A DNA stretch of 64,000 nucleotides, taken from Elysia chlorotica (lineage: Eukaryota > Mollusca > Gastropoda > Plakobranchidae). The notes below the pieces were generated by a model that was not told where the DNA came from, did not search any database, and was given only the letters and a program-made list of their open reading frames with translations. The translations under genes and the position numbers were made by a program. Below are positions 38,213 to 51,256 of the stretch, in pieces. Where the stretch lies: positions 85,130-149,129 of the forward strand of contig RQTK01000011.1 of assembly GCA_003991915.1 (NCBI GenBank), written 5' to 3'. Each line of letters opens with the position of its first letter. The first letter of the stretch is position 1.

Positions 38213-41200
38213 ATATTGTACACAGGTATAAGTAATCAACTTATATCAAAGCTATAAACATAACAATTATCATCTACAACATGACTATATTCTTCGTGAA
38301 AGCCAGGTTTATATAATAATATACAACAATAGACAATTCTTTAAAACTACATGATACAAGGCTTAGGATACAATGGATTACGAAATGCATGTTATATTCT
38401 CCTCAATTAATATGGATAATAAACAAGTTAACAGATGGGCGCCAATTGGTAAGTGAACCAATAAACTACAAAACTAAACAAGTATCTCTCCTCTTTATAT
38501 CTCTTTCTCTTGTGCCGTAAAACACACAGTTGCCATGCCTGCATTTCATACATAAAATACAGCACTCTCAAGGTTCAGGAATAAAGGAATAAGGTTCAAA
38601 GTCCAATTCCACATTTAAGTAAGATCATAAAGTTTCCTAGGCATAAAAAAAAATGGAGTTACATAAATCAAAGTTAAAAGCTAAACGACACAAAATTAAA
38701 TTCATCAACAGTTCTCAGACATAACAATAAAGAAATGTCACAGTTATAATTAAAACAAACATTACGCGTATGCCAAAGAGGCTTTCCTCTTAGCTTAATT
38801 TGATCCATCTCATTAGAACTTAACATGAGGTAATTCAAACTGGAGAGCTCTATATCACTAGCATACTTAAGTCCTATTGTACATACCCCCAGCCGACGGA
38901 ATCAAGACGTTGGTCAAGTAGACGGGCGTTCGTTAGATGGTCGAATGTGAAATTAGTTTAGGGGATGCGCTTTTTATGCAATTCGAAAGGACCACTACGT
39001 AATAGGTTTCATTCTAAAATTAGGATATGATACTATAGTTATTTTTAGGTAGCATTGGTGACTCAGATGAAAGGATGGGAAAGGGGGACCGTTCTGGCAT
39101 TGTCTCCCGGTTTTTCCGATCTACCTGGTGACATATCTAATGACGTAGCTAGCTGACTCATTGGGCTCTGGGGTCACTAACACTTAGAATTTCCGTTCCA
39201 TCAATTGCGCACGGTGAGTCATGAATGTACGGGATCGCTGAGTGCAACGCTAAGACTATGTTTTAAGACTTGGTACGTGAATATATGAAGTACTGAAGGA
39301 AATAAACGTAGGAACTGGGGGACTTCAGAATAATTAAATACTTTGCAATACTAATACCATTGTTTTAGCAGTACCGTAAAGGTACCTACCCCACATAATC
39401 ACTTATTAACAATATCAATACTTGCCAATGAACGCAAAAACATCTACGGACAAACACAATAATGTATGCCTGTGTATTGTATTTTAAAAATTAAGTTTTA
39501 GGAGAGGCAGAGCACTGGATTACATCTAATTTTAAGTAGACTTTGAACTTTTAGGTATTTTTCCACTGTGGTAGAAGTAGGCTTTTAGTGAAAATGGTCG
39601 AATAATGATTGTACTCGTGTGATTAGAACCCTCGACTTGTAGATGCAGCGGCGGTGACGATGGCAGTGGTGGTGATGGTGGTAAAGTGTCAGAATTAGAA
39701 TTCAGGACAATACAAATTCCGTTTTAACAAGTGTGAGTGTCCTGTAGTGGGAAGGGTATGGGGTGGCTCAAGGCTAAAACTTGGGATTTGTACACGGAAG
39801 GTTGCTGTTTGATCAAAACAATCCGTAGTTGACTACTGGTTGGATCGGTGTCAGTACATGCATAATGTGATAGTCCAAGTCCCACCGCCGTATAGAAATT
39901 GGAGACGTATACCGAGGAGAGAGCGTTCTCTCTTTCAACATTTGAGGCCACGATGAGGAGTGTGGTGGGCCTGGTGTTAGAGTGCTGGCTTCTTATAGAG
40001 GAGGTCCATGATTTCAGCTCCGCTTTCATCGTTATCATAATGGCGAATTGAGTTGTAGGGCGACCACAGGGTGAAAGCCGAAAGCTGATAAGCGCCGATC
40101 AGAATAAGAATTCCCCTATAAAGATCAAATAGCCTAAAGCGTCGATCCTGGTATATCTTGCCCAAGCAACACAGATGCCAGCCGAAGCATGTGATGCCAG
40201 GATCAAAGGTCACCGGTCAGCGGGGAATCGCTCTTCTCACATACACGCGAGCCTAGATTCTGGCTTGGCCAGCTATCTAGGTCAAATTGTGCCCAGCGGT
40301 TAAGCGATTAGCTAACTTTTCAAATATTTAAAAAACTACGCTGATTTCATATATCATTTTTATTGTGACCCTATTTTATTACTATCTGAGACTAAATATA
40401 CTACTTGGGTCTATACTTATGAAGGCATTCTGGAGAAAAGTGTGTTTAAAGTTTTGAATCGAGAGCCGGAAAACAATGGCGGTCGTCCAACACAGATCAA
40501 GTTTTGCCTCCCCATAGCAAAACACAGAAACCGTCGCACGACGCGGAAGCTGGTAACCGTCGCACGACAGCCGGTCTATCTTCAGAAACGATTAACCACT
40601 GAAAATTGGATCTCCGCATATTGCCTGTGTATGGCCAGGATGCATGTATGAGTTGGTATATCTTCAGCTTAAACCTGCTAGGCCTGAGCTTGCAGCAGAG
40701 CCGGCCCAAGCCAGGCACAGAGTAACCTGATCTCCTGGCGACTGCCTTGTCCCGGCCAGGCCATCGCGCCTTCAGCATCGAGACACTGCCCCCGAGAAAC
40801 TCGTCACGGTCTGTCCTCATCATTACATTGGGGGCATACTATTGATCCGATTCTCAAGTACCCATAGTTCTAACCGATAAACGCCATTAACGTGTTTGCG
40901 CAACGGTGTTTTTTTTTTTTTCTTTTTTAAAGAAAAGTTATGGTCACTTATGTTACATATATGTATTTTGACCCCCTTTAATTTAAAATGTTTATAGTTA
41001 TTATGCAATAATTATGAATATATACAGACTTTATGTATTAAATAAAATAGGCGCATAACTTTTTCGATGGGCGAAATAGTGCTTCAGCTAGGCCTACTGG
41101 AAAACATGAACTTGAGGCTTTTAAAAATACCAACACGAGAACCATTCAATAATATAAACTAGAGACAGCATGTACCCACCAAAGGGCATTTTTTTCTCTC

Positions 41201-41305
41201 GATTTTTGTTTTAGCTTCAAGGCAAAGAAATGTTGCTCAACCAGGCCTTTTGTTACTTCCCACATTCGGCATGAAACTTCGGCAAGTATTTTAAACTTTT
41301 TGGTG
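38213..41305. other. Long intergenic stretch without recognised gene
   Basis: About 3 kb of AT-rich sequence. A weak SINE-like segment near 39760-39880 contains TACTGGTTGGATCGGTGTCA. Short open frames (40-41 kb) have no recognisable similarity. Confidence 0.5.
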
Positions 41306-41309
41306 GATC

Positions 41310-41350
41310 TGCTACTGCTGCTGCTGCTGCTGCTGCTACTACTACTACTG

Positions 41351-41407
<57 letters not shown>

Positions 41408-41408
41408 T
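41310..41408. repeat. (CTG/CTA)n microsatellite
   Basis: CTG triplets passing into CTA triplets. Confidence 0.93.
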
Positions 41409-41974
41409 CCTAATGCTACTAGCCAATGGTGTGAACCGTATGGCTATGGCGGCCGTCAGAGACATGGATCTTTTCGCCGGGAAAGTAGTGGGAATATCGA
41501 GGTATATATGTACACGTCAATCGACAACATAAAGACTTTTCGTTATAAAACTAAAAGAGGTAAATTGCAATATACATCTGACTGGTGCTTTCCTGATGAA
41601 TATCCTACAGTGAGTTTAGAATAAAGTATATCGTTTTGAAAATATTGTGGGGTAAAATTAAAGTTGATGTTGTTGTTGTTTGTAAAATTTAAACTAGTGT
41701 GTGTATCAAACTACTTAAACGAAAAAAAAATTATTGTATTTGTATGTCTAGATGGTTGGTTCTGTTCCTCCTAAAAGAACTGCCTCCATGTGTGAACCGC
41801 ATTGTTAGTTTCGTTGCTTCCTTACAGAAACTACTCTAGATTATCTGTTCATTAAGACGGGGTTTTGAGGGAACATGTTGGCCAGTTTGCACCCTGCCTA
41901 CAAAATTTACAATTATTATTTGTGCCCTGGTTATTTCTGCTAAAAATGGCCGGACATGATTGTGATCCGTCGTG

Positions 41975-42428
41975 GAATGAGACGGAAATTAGGTATTAGG
42001 TGAGCAGGCAGAACTAAAGCTTGATTGGTGCCACAGAAGGAGGGAAAGAACACAGGCACAATGCTCGGTCTTCAAAGGGAACTAAGAACGCCGAGAGAAA
42101 GATTGGCAATTTACATTCGAACATCGATTTGGCGGCATGCTTGAGGAGCAAGGTGAACATTCTGAGAGGAATTGGCAGCATTGCAGACTGCAGGGTCATC
42201 TGACGACCGCCAGGCGGATACGTGAACTGGGTATGGCAAAGGAGGCAAAGGGGCGAACTTTTAGCTTATTAATTTTAGAAAGCTGAGAGAGATATATAGA
42301 GAGAGGAGCGATAGATAAAGACAGACATATTGTAAGAGAGAGGTAGAAAGTTAGATCGAGATATAAATGGAGAAAGAAAGGTGTGGGGAGAGCGTAGAAA
42401 GAATAAACGAGAAATAGAGAAAGACGTT

Positions 42429-42476
<48 letters not shown>

Positions 42477-42640
42477 GGAAAAGACATACGAGAAGAGGAA
42501 AGAGAGAAGGAGGGAAATAAATAGAGACATAGATGAAGAGGAAAAGAGAGATCCATACTGGAATTAGACGGAAATTAGGTATTAGGGGAGCAGGCAGCAC
42601 TAAAACTTGATTGGTGCCACAGAAGGAGGGAAAGAACACG
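41975..42640. repeat. ~80-bp direct repeat flanking GA-rich sequence
   Basis: GACGGAAATTAGGTATTAGG and the following ~60 bases (ending GGAGGGAAAGAACAC) occur at ~41979 and again at ~42565. The interval is rich in GA repeats, with a pure (GA)n at 42433-42473. GA-rich sequence with AGACATAGAGGAGGAGGAG duplications continues to 42765. Confidence 0.85.
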
Positions 42641-42899
42641 TTGCAGGCATAGAAAAGGGGGAGAATAGAGAGAAATACAGACATAGAGGAGGAGGAGAAG
42701 AGAGAGAAATACAGACATAGAGGAGGAGGAGGAGAAGAGAGAGAGAGAGAGGATGAGATAGATAGGCATATATAATTATAAATATTGATTTGTTGTGCCA
42801 CCCCCCTCCCCCCTTTTTATCTTATAAGAATTATCGCAGAAGGAACACTTTTGTATCTTTTTTAGTGTGTGTGTGGGGGGGGGGGTTAAATCTATATAT

Positions 42900-43172
42900 A
42901 TATATATCTACGACAAAGTGAAAACAGACATAGATCTCCACAACGTAAACCCAGCTTCAGATCTGCTACACCACCAAACAATGACAATGCAGCACTGTCT
43001 TGATCAACCATCCACATCTATGCCCACTGGTCAGTTGTATGGAGCTATGTCAAGAGTTAAAAGCTATAGATCTAATGGTGTGCAATTTGCATTGGTACCG
43101 CCATCAGAGAACTCTATGTCTATGACAAGCTACACCAATAATATTGTCTTCAAATCAGCATTAATATTATAA
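42900..43172 (+). pseudogene. Helitron helicase C-terminal fragment
   Basis: The frame ending at 43172 reads PTGQLYGAMSRVKSYRSNG and later YTNNIVFKSAL. It resembles the C-terminal helicase motif (GQLYVAxSRV...) and the TxNVVYxxxL tail of PIF1/Helitron helicases. The rest of the RepHel protein is absent. A candidate Helitron 3' terminus follows 70-96 bases downstream. Confidence 0.65.
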
Positions 43173-43240
43173 TGGTGAGTACAATATTTTCTGATAACAT
43201 AACATCAATGCCAATATGGTTATTGATTTAAACTTTTAAT

Positions 43241-43268
43241 CCCGCGAATTCGCGTGCCTTTCGACTAA
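43241..43268 (+). mobile_element. Candidate Helitron 3' terminus
   Basis: A 12-base palindrome CGCGAATTCGCG (43243-43254) is followed after 10 bases by CTAA (43265-43268) and then T. A short GC-rich hairpin 10-12 bases before a terminal CTRR, inserted before T, is the canonical Helitron end. Confidence 0.6.
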
Positions 43269-43310
43269 TATATATATAATATATATACACACACACACAC
43301 ACACAGATAT
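43269..43310. repeat. (TA)n(CA)n microsatellite
   Basis: TA then CA dinucleotides directly beyond the Helitron end. Confidence 0.9.
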
Positions 43311-44090
43311 GAGGAGTATGACGAAGAGGAGGAGGAGTAGAGAGAGAGTGAGCGAGCGAGAGGGGTAGAGCTAAGTTCGTGAGCGCTCCCTTGCTCTGTG
43401 CGGGTTATAGTGATCGGATATTGGTCATGAGAACTGGCTCTTCGATAGCAGTATACAGTCACATTCTTGTCACAAGTGGGGCAACACAGGAGAGGATAGC
43501 TTCTTAGGGTCGGGACAAAAACACAACCTTCAAAATGTCTACATCTACTCAATTGAATTTATATTTGCTGTTGGTTTCGAGTTTTTTTCTAGGTATAACA
43601 GCAGTTTTATGACACCCCAACAGCCTTGATATGAATCATTACGTTCTTAAATTTAGCAGTAATGCGACTTTCGCCTCCTTTTATTAATGCCTTCTAGGTT
43701 TTAGCAAAAGTGCTATACAGTGTTGGATATGGGAGAATGAAGCTTTCCAAAGTTGTCGATTTTTACAAGGAATTCGTATGTGCTTTACTGTCCATAGTTA
43801 CAATGAATATATTCTTACAAAAGACGGATCGCTGTAATGTATAGAGCGCCATAATGCTTTAATATAAAACGTAACTAGCTATTTTTGCATATCGAACTCT
43901 AATCTTTGTCTTTAAAACAGCTCTACTCTGTTTAGTACACTGCTTGTAGGATATTAAGAAAGCAGTAATGCAAAATGTCATTACAATTTCTACTAACTAA
44001 TTGTTTTTTAATTTTATCTATTAATTAGTTTTAAAACCATGTGAGGCGACAAATCTCAAGCATTCCCGGATTGCCTGGCGTTTCACCGAG
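43311..44090. other. Intergenic, nothing recognised
   Basis: No coding similarity or repeat array apparent. Confidence 0.55.
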
Positions 44091-44094
44091 GCGG

Positions 44095-44737
44095 ATTCCG
44101 AAGATCAGCTACTCGAGTATGTCTGCTTTATTCAAACAGTCTTTTCCTTAGATCAGCTACACGAGTATGTCTGATTTATTCAAAGTCTTTTCCTCAGATC
44201 AGCTACTGAGTATGTCTGCTTTATTCAAACAAAGTCTTTTCCTTAGATCAGCTACCGAGTATGTCTGCTTTATTTAAACAAAGATCAGCTACTCGAGTAT
44301 CTCTGCTTTATTCAAACAAAGTTTTTCCTCAGATCAGCTACTCGAGTATGTCTGCTTTATTCAAACAAAGTCTTTCCTCAGATCAGCTACTCGAGTATGT
44401 CTGCTTTATTCAAACAAAGTCTTTCCCTCAGATCAGCTACTCGAGTATGTCTGCTTTATTCAAACAAAGTCTTTCCCTCAGATCAGCTACTCGAGTATGT
44501 CTGCTTTATTCAAACAAAGTCTTTTCCTTAGATCAGCTACTCGAGTATGTCTGCTTTATTCAAACAAAGTCTTTTCCTTAGATCAGCTACTCGAGTATGT
44601 CTGCTTTATTCAAACAAAGTCTTTTCCTTCAGATCAGCTACTCGAGTATGTCTGCTTTATTCAAACAAAGTCTTTCCTTCAGATCAGCTACTCGAGTATG
44701 TCTGCTTTATTCAAACAAAGTCTTTCCCTTAGATCAT
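44095..44737. repeat. ~49-bp minisatellite, ~13 copies
   Basis: Core GATCAGCTACTCGAGTATGT followed by CTGCTTTATTCAAACAAAGTCTTT...CC. Units vary by 1-3 bases in the T/C run, so spurious frames shift between units. Confidence 0.93.
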
Positions 44738-45655
44738 TGAGCTCGTGACATGCTTTTCTAGTGTCACTGGTGCTGCACAACCATTCTTTTTATAATTATA
44801 AAAATGTTTAGAAATAGAGCTAGTGAAGATAAAGACGTGCGCTGTATGGCAAACGAAACATTAAAGTGATTATTTATAATACAAATGTTTATTTTTTTGT
44901 TGTTGTTGTTGTTTTTTAATGAATACACAAAACGTAACTCAGCTGTGTAAAAATGAAAGAGAATTGACAAAAAAATAGTCATTAAACTATTCTCAGATTT
45001 ATAGAATGTAACTTTTGCTTTTTTAGCTGACCACTTCACAAATGAACATTTCCCTCCGGCAGGTATTGCCTACCCAAGTTTTGTACAAACATGGCGGACA
45101 GGACGAGAAGCTACGTACCAGTACCAGCCTTCCTCACCTTATACTTCGATCTCAACCATTCTGAAATCATTCTTACCACAAGTACGTGCTACGCTACAAA
45201 ACCGTAAGCTAGTAGATACAGGGAAATGTTTGCTATTTGTTTTGTACAAAAATTACTCTTGAAAGCTATCGTGAAGGAACAGCTGCCTTATTATTAGCAT
45301 AAAAAGCATAAAAATAATAAGTTAATAAATCAATTATTCTACGTTTAAAAATTACTTTAATAACTGAGACAGCAAATAAGCCTATAAAACACTATTGGTT
45401 AGATTCTTCCCACTCTTAATTTAAATAGAAACGCCGATAAAATTGTAGCCCGTAATCAGTTGTTACATGAGACAGAAAATGGTGAACATTTTAACTTTTT
45501 CAAATATCTGACCGGAGAAGATGACAAAAATATCACGGCTGTACCATTTCTATCGAACGTAGATTTAGATCCGTGACTCATTGTTAAAATTTATTGATGA
45601 TGTTTTATTTTACTGCTTAGCTCTCAGCTCTGGTGAGGACGCGACCAGTTTTGTG
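44738..45655. other. Intergenic, nothing recognised
   Basis: AT-rich. No gene or repeat array recognised. Confidence 0.55.
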
Positions 45656-45659
45656 CGTT

Positions 45660-46400
45660 TCGGTAACTGACCAAGTGACTAAATTGCTGACTGACTGACT
45701 GGCTGAATAGCTGGCTGACTAACTGACTCACTCACTGACTGACTGACTAGCTGGATGAATGGATAACTAAACATCTGATGAATGGCTGACTGAATGGCGG
45801 GGTGACTAATTGACTGAGTGACTGACTGGCTGATTGAATGACTGACTTTGAAGGACTAACTAACTGACTAACGTACTGACTGACTCGGTTGACTGATTGA
45901 CTGACTAATTCGGTTGACTGACTCACTGACTGACTGACTGACTGACTCGGTTGACTGACTGACTGTCTGGCTGACTGACTGACTGACTGACTGGCTGACT
46001 AACTGACTCACAGACTGACTGGCTGACTGACTGACTGACTGGCTGGCTGACTTACATACTGACTGACTGACTGGCTGGCTGACTAACTGACTCACAGACT
46101 GACTGACTGACTGACTGACTGACTAACTGGCTGACTTACATACTGACTGACTGACTGGCTGACTGACTGACTGACTGACTGACTGACTGACTAGCTGGCT
46201 GGCTGAATGTCTAACTAAATGGCTGGCTGAATGGCTGACTGAATGGCGGAGTGACTAATTGACTGGCTGGCTGATTGACTCACTGACTTTGAATGACTAA
46301 CTTACGGACTGACTGACTGGCTTGGTTGACTGACTGACATACTGCTGGCTGACTGACTGGCTGATTGACTAACTAAATAGCTGGCTGAATGGCTAACTGG
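45660..46400. repeat. GACT-based tetranucleotide array
   Basis: ~740 bases of GACT/GGCT repeats with degenerate blocks. Open frames inside (Ser-Gln-Ser-Val type) are artefacts of the repeat. Confidence 0.95.
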
Positions 46401-46776
46401 TGGGGAGGCTCTTGGACGAAAGGTTCGGCTAATTGTTCGATTCGCTCGAAAACGCCTTGAAGTCCTGTCAAACAGTAGTTAGAGAATCGTACAGCTTGTG
46501 TACGACTCCCAGGTTGAGTGGTAGTTTCTGGAGTGTTTGTTTGACAGTGTCAAAGCGTGTCACAACTTGTTTCTAAACCACACACGCAAACTCAAAATTT
46601 TCCATCCAGATGTGCAAGGATCACGCCTCACCATACGTTTGGGGTATTTTTTTCACGTCACGAGAGATGTCAAGCAGTAATGATATCATTGTTTTCATGT
46701 TGGACTTTAATACTACAGTTGCATCATGTCGGGCAGACCATATAGTTCCTGATAATGATTTGGGTTCTGGACCCTC

Positions 46777-46951
46777 TCTCTATTTTCTTTCTCTCTCTCT
46801 TTTTTAGTATCTATATGTCTGTCTGTCTGTCTTTTTGTTTGTCTGTTTGTCTCTCCCTTCCTCTCAGCTACAGAGCTACAGGGACAGAAACACATACGAA
46901 CAGCCAGACATATAGATACTAAAAAAGAGAGAGAAAGAGAAATAGAGAGAG
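46777..46951. repeat. Inverted repeat, ~46-bp arms
   Basis: Left arm 46777-46822 and right arm 46906-46951 are near-perfect reverse complements, sharing TTTTTTAGTATCTATATGTC. The ~85-base spacer contains GTCT/GTTT repeats. A transcript would form a long hairpin. Confidence 0.85.
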
Positions 46952-46966
46952 GGGAAGAGCGAGACA

Positions 46967-47775
46967 AGTGAGTGAGTTTATTTTACGGCACGTCAGCACG
47001 GTAACGGCTATGTTGTGCCCATGATGTCCTAAGACAGTTAATGCATTTTACTAGTAGTAACGGTGACTCCTTTATCTCTCAGAGTAGTAAAAGCATAAAA
47101 ATTGTGTGTAAAAGGTTTGGTTAAAAGTGAAGGGTATGTACAGTAGGTTAAAAGATCCACGTGAAGGATTAGTTAAATTTTATTATATACACCAATGTCC
47201 TTCAGGTACCTAAGTAGGCGCTGAGGACTAACATAAGTAAATATGCTCTCTAGTGGCTTGGAAGCCAGGTACACATTTCTTTCCCGGTAAAAAACCGGAC
47301 CAGAATCAACCAGAATGTGACAAATGGACAAATAACAGTTGCAGGTTTGACATAGTGGAGGCTCTTCACCTCTCAATAGAAAGGCAAGAGTAAGATGAGA
47401 ATGTCCAAGTAGGACTCGATCGAGTACTACTTGGTCTCGTCGTCTAGTCTGAGAAATTCCTGCCCAGTGACCTAAATGTGGTTGGACACAGTGTAATTTT
47501 TGGTTGTCATATTGTTCCATCGCGCCTTCCAGTTTTTCTTATAAACGTGTGTATAATTGGCTTAGCATCGGATGCTGGTATTTGCAACTGAGTAGGTTCA
47601 AGGTCGAGCCTGATTTTGGCGAGCTCATCAGCCATTTCATTTCCATCGATTCCAACTTGGCTGGGAATCCAGCAGAGAACAATTTTCTTACCATTTTTAT
47701 GTATTTCGTGAAATTTTTCTGGTATTTTGAGAATTTTTGGATTTTTGGAGTTTGCCTTCCCCCACCACTTTCACC
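46967..47775 (-). mobile_element. LINE family A, independent 5'-truncated copy
   Basis: Minus-strand remnant with LCWIPSQVGIDGNEMADELA (RNase H), then VVLDRVLLGHSHLTLAFLLR and the Cys-rich block, then the shared 3' end. Divergent from the 16-20 kb copies and 5'-truncated at a different point, hence a separate insertion. Confidence 0.88.
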
Positions 47776-47989
47776 AGAGAGAGCAGAGCGAGGAAGAGAG
47801 AGACAAACAGACAAACATAAAGAAAGACACAGCCAGGCAGCTAGCCAGGTATAGAGACAGAGCGGACAAGAAGATCGAGGGAGAGAGACAGAGAGACTGA
47901 CAGGCAGACAGGCCTCAGAGACCTGCAACCAAACATCGAGGCAGAAAGCTGAAAATCAAATCTTTACAGTCCACTGGTTCATGATATAC

Positions 47990-48790
47990 CATATCACGCT
48001 GCCCATTGCATTCCATGGTGCACAGTACAATTGTATCCCATGGTGCAATACACCTGTATTCCATGGTGCACAGTACAATTGTATCCCATGGTACAATACA
48101 CCTGTATTCCATGGTGCACAGTACAATAGTATCCCATGGTGTACAGTACAATAATATCCCATGGTGCACAGTACAATAGTATCCCATGGTGCACAGTACA
48201 ATAATATCCCATGGTGCACAGTACAATAGTATCCCATGGTGCAATACACCTGTATTCCATGGTGCACAGTACAATAGTATCCCATGGTGCACAGTACAAT
48301 AGTATCCCATGGTGCAATACACCTGTATTCCATGGTGCACAGTACAATAGTATCCCATGGTGCACAGTACAATAGTATCCCATGGTGCACAGTACAATAG
48401 TATCCCATGGTGCAATACACCTGTATTCCATGGTGCACAGTACAATAGTATCCCATGGTGCAATACACCTGTATTCCATGGTGCACAGTACAATAGTATC
48501 CCATGGTGCAATACACCTGTATTCCATGGTGCACAGTACAATAGTATCCCATGGTGCACAGTACAATAGTATCCCATGGTGCAATACACGTGTATTCCAT
48601 GGTGCACAGCACAATAGTATCCCATGGTGAACAGTGCAATAATATCCCATGGTGCATAGTACAATAGTATCCCATGGTGCAATACACCTGTATTCCATGG
48701 TGCATAGTACAATAGTATCCCATGGTGCAATGTACCTGTATTTCATGGCGCACAGTAAAATAGTATCCCATGGTGCACAATACAATTGTA
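47990..48790. repeat. 25-bp minisatellite, ~32 units of two types
   Basis: Units alternate irregularly between CCATGGTGCACAGTACAATA+GTATC and CCATGGTGCAATACACCTGT+ATT. The minus strand contains no stop codon in any of three frames over almost the whole array. It contains CCATGG and GTGCAC palindromes. Confidence 0.95.
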
Positions 48791-49094
48791 TTCTATGATG
48801 CAATTTACCTGTAATCTATGATACAATTAACACTGTGTCCCGTGATACAATGAACACTGTGTTCCGTGATACAATGTACACTGTAATCCATGATAGAATG
48901 TACACTGTGTTCCATGATACAAGGTACAGTTCTCCGTGATACAATGAACAATGTATGCCATGGTGCAAATGCACTGTGCATCTTGTATTTCATGGAACAC
49001 TGTAAATTAAAATCATACTGTGCTCCAAGTAATGTATGCTGTATTCCTCGTACAATTTACAATGTCTACTGTAATCCACACATTATATATATAT
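48791..49094. repeat. Degenerate bridge between two arrays
   Basis: Decayed units of the form CACTGT...TCC.TGATACAATG link the 25-bp array on the left to the CACTGTACACTGTATACTGT array on the right, suggesting a common origin. Confidence 0.7.
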
Positions 49095-50100
49095 ATGGCT
49101 GTATTTCAATGTGCAATGTACACGTCCTAGAGTATTCCATGATATACTGTATACTTTATACTGTATTCCATGAAACACTGTACACTGTATACTGTATTCC
49201 ATGAAACACTGTACACTGTATACTTTATACTGTATTCCATGAAACACTGTACACTGTATACTGTATACTGTATTCCATGAAACACTGTACACTGTATACT
49301 TTATACTGTATTCCATGAAACACTGTACGCTGTATACTGTATTCCATGAAACACTGTACACTGTATACTGTATACTGTATTCCATGAAACACTGTACACT
49401 GTATACTGTATACTGTATTCCATGAAACACTGTACACTGTATACTGTATTCCATGAAACACTGTACACTGTATACTGTATTCCATGAAACACTGTACACT
49501 GTATACTGTATTCCATGAAACACTGTACACTGTATACTGTATTCCATGAAACACTGTACACTGTATACTGTATTCCATGAAACACTGTACACTGTATACT
49601 GTATTCCATGAAACACTGTACACTGTATACTGTATTCCATGAAACACTGTACACTGTACACTTTATACTGTATTCCATGAAACACTGTAAACTGTAAACT
49701 GTACACTGTATACTGTATTCCATGAAACACTGTACGCTGTATACTGTATACTGTATACTGTATTCCATGAAACACTGTACACTGTATACTGTATACTGTA
49801 TTCCATGAAACACTGTACACTGTATACTGTATTCCATGAAACACTGTATACTGTATACTGTATTCCATGAAACACTGTACACTGTATACTTTATACTGTA
49901 TTCCATGAAACACTGTACACTGTATACTGTATTCCATGAAACACTGTACACTGTATACTGTATTCCATGAAACGCTGTACACTGTATACTGTATTCCATG
50001 AAACACTGTACACTGTATACTGTATACTGTATTCCATGAAACACTGTACACTGTATACTGTATACTTTATTCCATGAAACACTGTACACTGTATATGGTG
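49095..50100. repeat. Minisatellite of 25/31/37-bp units, ~33 copies
   Basis: Units are ATTCCATGAAACACTGTACA followed by one, two or three CTGTATA modules. Minus-strand frames are again largely stop-free. It stops ~180 bases before a candidate exon. Confidence 0.95.
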
Positions 50101-50280
50101 TTATATGGTCCAATGTATACAGTAAACTGTATTCTGCAGTTCAATATCCATTTCATTCCATGGTATAACAATGAACGCTGTATTCCAGATACAGACCTGC
50201 GGCTCCGAGGTACGAGGCAGCCTTCTGAGTTAGACACAGCAACCCCGTCGCACGGGTGCTGCGATTGGATTTATTTACAG

Positions 50281-50371
50281 AGCGTCTGTGCGGAGCCGAC
50301 CTGCAACGAGTATCGCATCTGGTGTGGTGGTTATCTCCCTGTCGCCAAGAGGGGATTACTTTGTGTCACAG
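50281..50371 (+). CDS. Candidate ectodomain exon of a mucin-like membrane protein
   Basis: Preceded by GATTGGATTTATTTACAG and followed by GTACAG. Encodes SVCAEPTCNEYRIWCGGYLP and AKRGLLCVT, with four Cys in 30 residues, a plausible small disulphide-bonded extracellular segment. The one base left over joins the acceptor at 51256 to continue exactly in the Thr/Ser-rich frame of the next exon, which supports both. Family not recognised. Further upstream exons were not identified. Confidence 0.4.
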
Positions 50372-50481
50372 GTACAGCAATGCAGCTTCAGCAGTAGTAG
50401 TTGTCTTTATGAGATGGCACTTGAAATGTCAGACTTAGTAATTAGGACCCATTGCCTAATAGTATCAGAGAGAGAGAGAGA

Positions 50482-50522
<41 letters not shown>

Positions 50523-51256
50523 CCACATGATTAAGTAGTCGTAATGGCAACATTAAAAGTACCAAGACTAATGGTAGCCGTAGTGGTGATATCAGTAGTG
50601 ATAGTGAGAGCCGCGTTTCATAATCAAACCCACGCTATTTCCTTTTTGCCTTATTTCCATTAATTGAGACTTTATATAGTTGTCGTTAATATTGTGTTGA
50701 AAGATGTAACTGTCTGAACATCATGTGTGGTGTTGATTCGATAAAACGGTCCCTGTAGCAGTACCAATTTAACTATATTAATAAACACTCTGTCTGAGGG
50801 TTAATAATACAAATTAAAATATCTACAATATCTACAAACCATCCATACCCCTCAATGACGCCCTGCTCTAAAAGACAAAGCTATAAATAACCAGGCCTTC
50901 TACCTCATTCGAGAACATTCGAGAAGAGTTAAGAATCTAGCTCCATGTCCATTAACATTACTCAGCCCCTCTTCTCTATGCCTTATCAAACTTCGAGTAG
51001 TTTCTAGAACCAACTACAATCCGAGCCTAACTATTCACGTAAGGAGCATGCCTGCATAAACAATGTCACATCGTTTTTAAAATTTAAATTGTGTTTGTTA
51101 TGTTAAAGACCATAAGCGCATATTGGTTAAAACGGATTGGGATAACAAGGAAAAGAAAGCTTTTATTAGTCTGGGCATACTCTCAAAAAATAGGAACTTA
51201 ATAGAAATGATCACTGGCGTAATTCTACTTACTTTTTCTTTTTACTGCACTTCAAG

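Noticed and set aside
45868..46095. Ser-Gln-Ser-Val repeat protein
   Set aside because: Translation of the GACT microsatellite.
47956..48803. Three overlapping ~270-codon minus-strand frames
   Set aside because: All three frames of the same array are open, so openness reflects the unit composition, not selection for a protein.
49083..50113. 322- and 270-codon minus-strand frames of repeated YSVSWNTVYS-type peptide
   Set aside because: Tandem-repeat artefacts in more than one frame.
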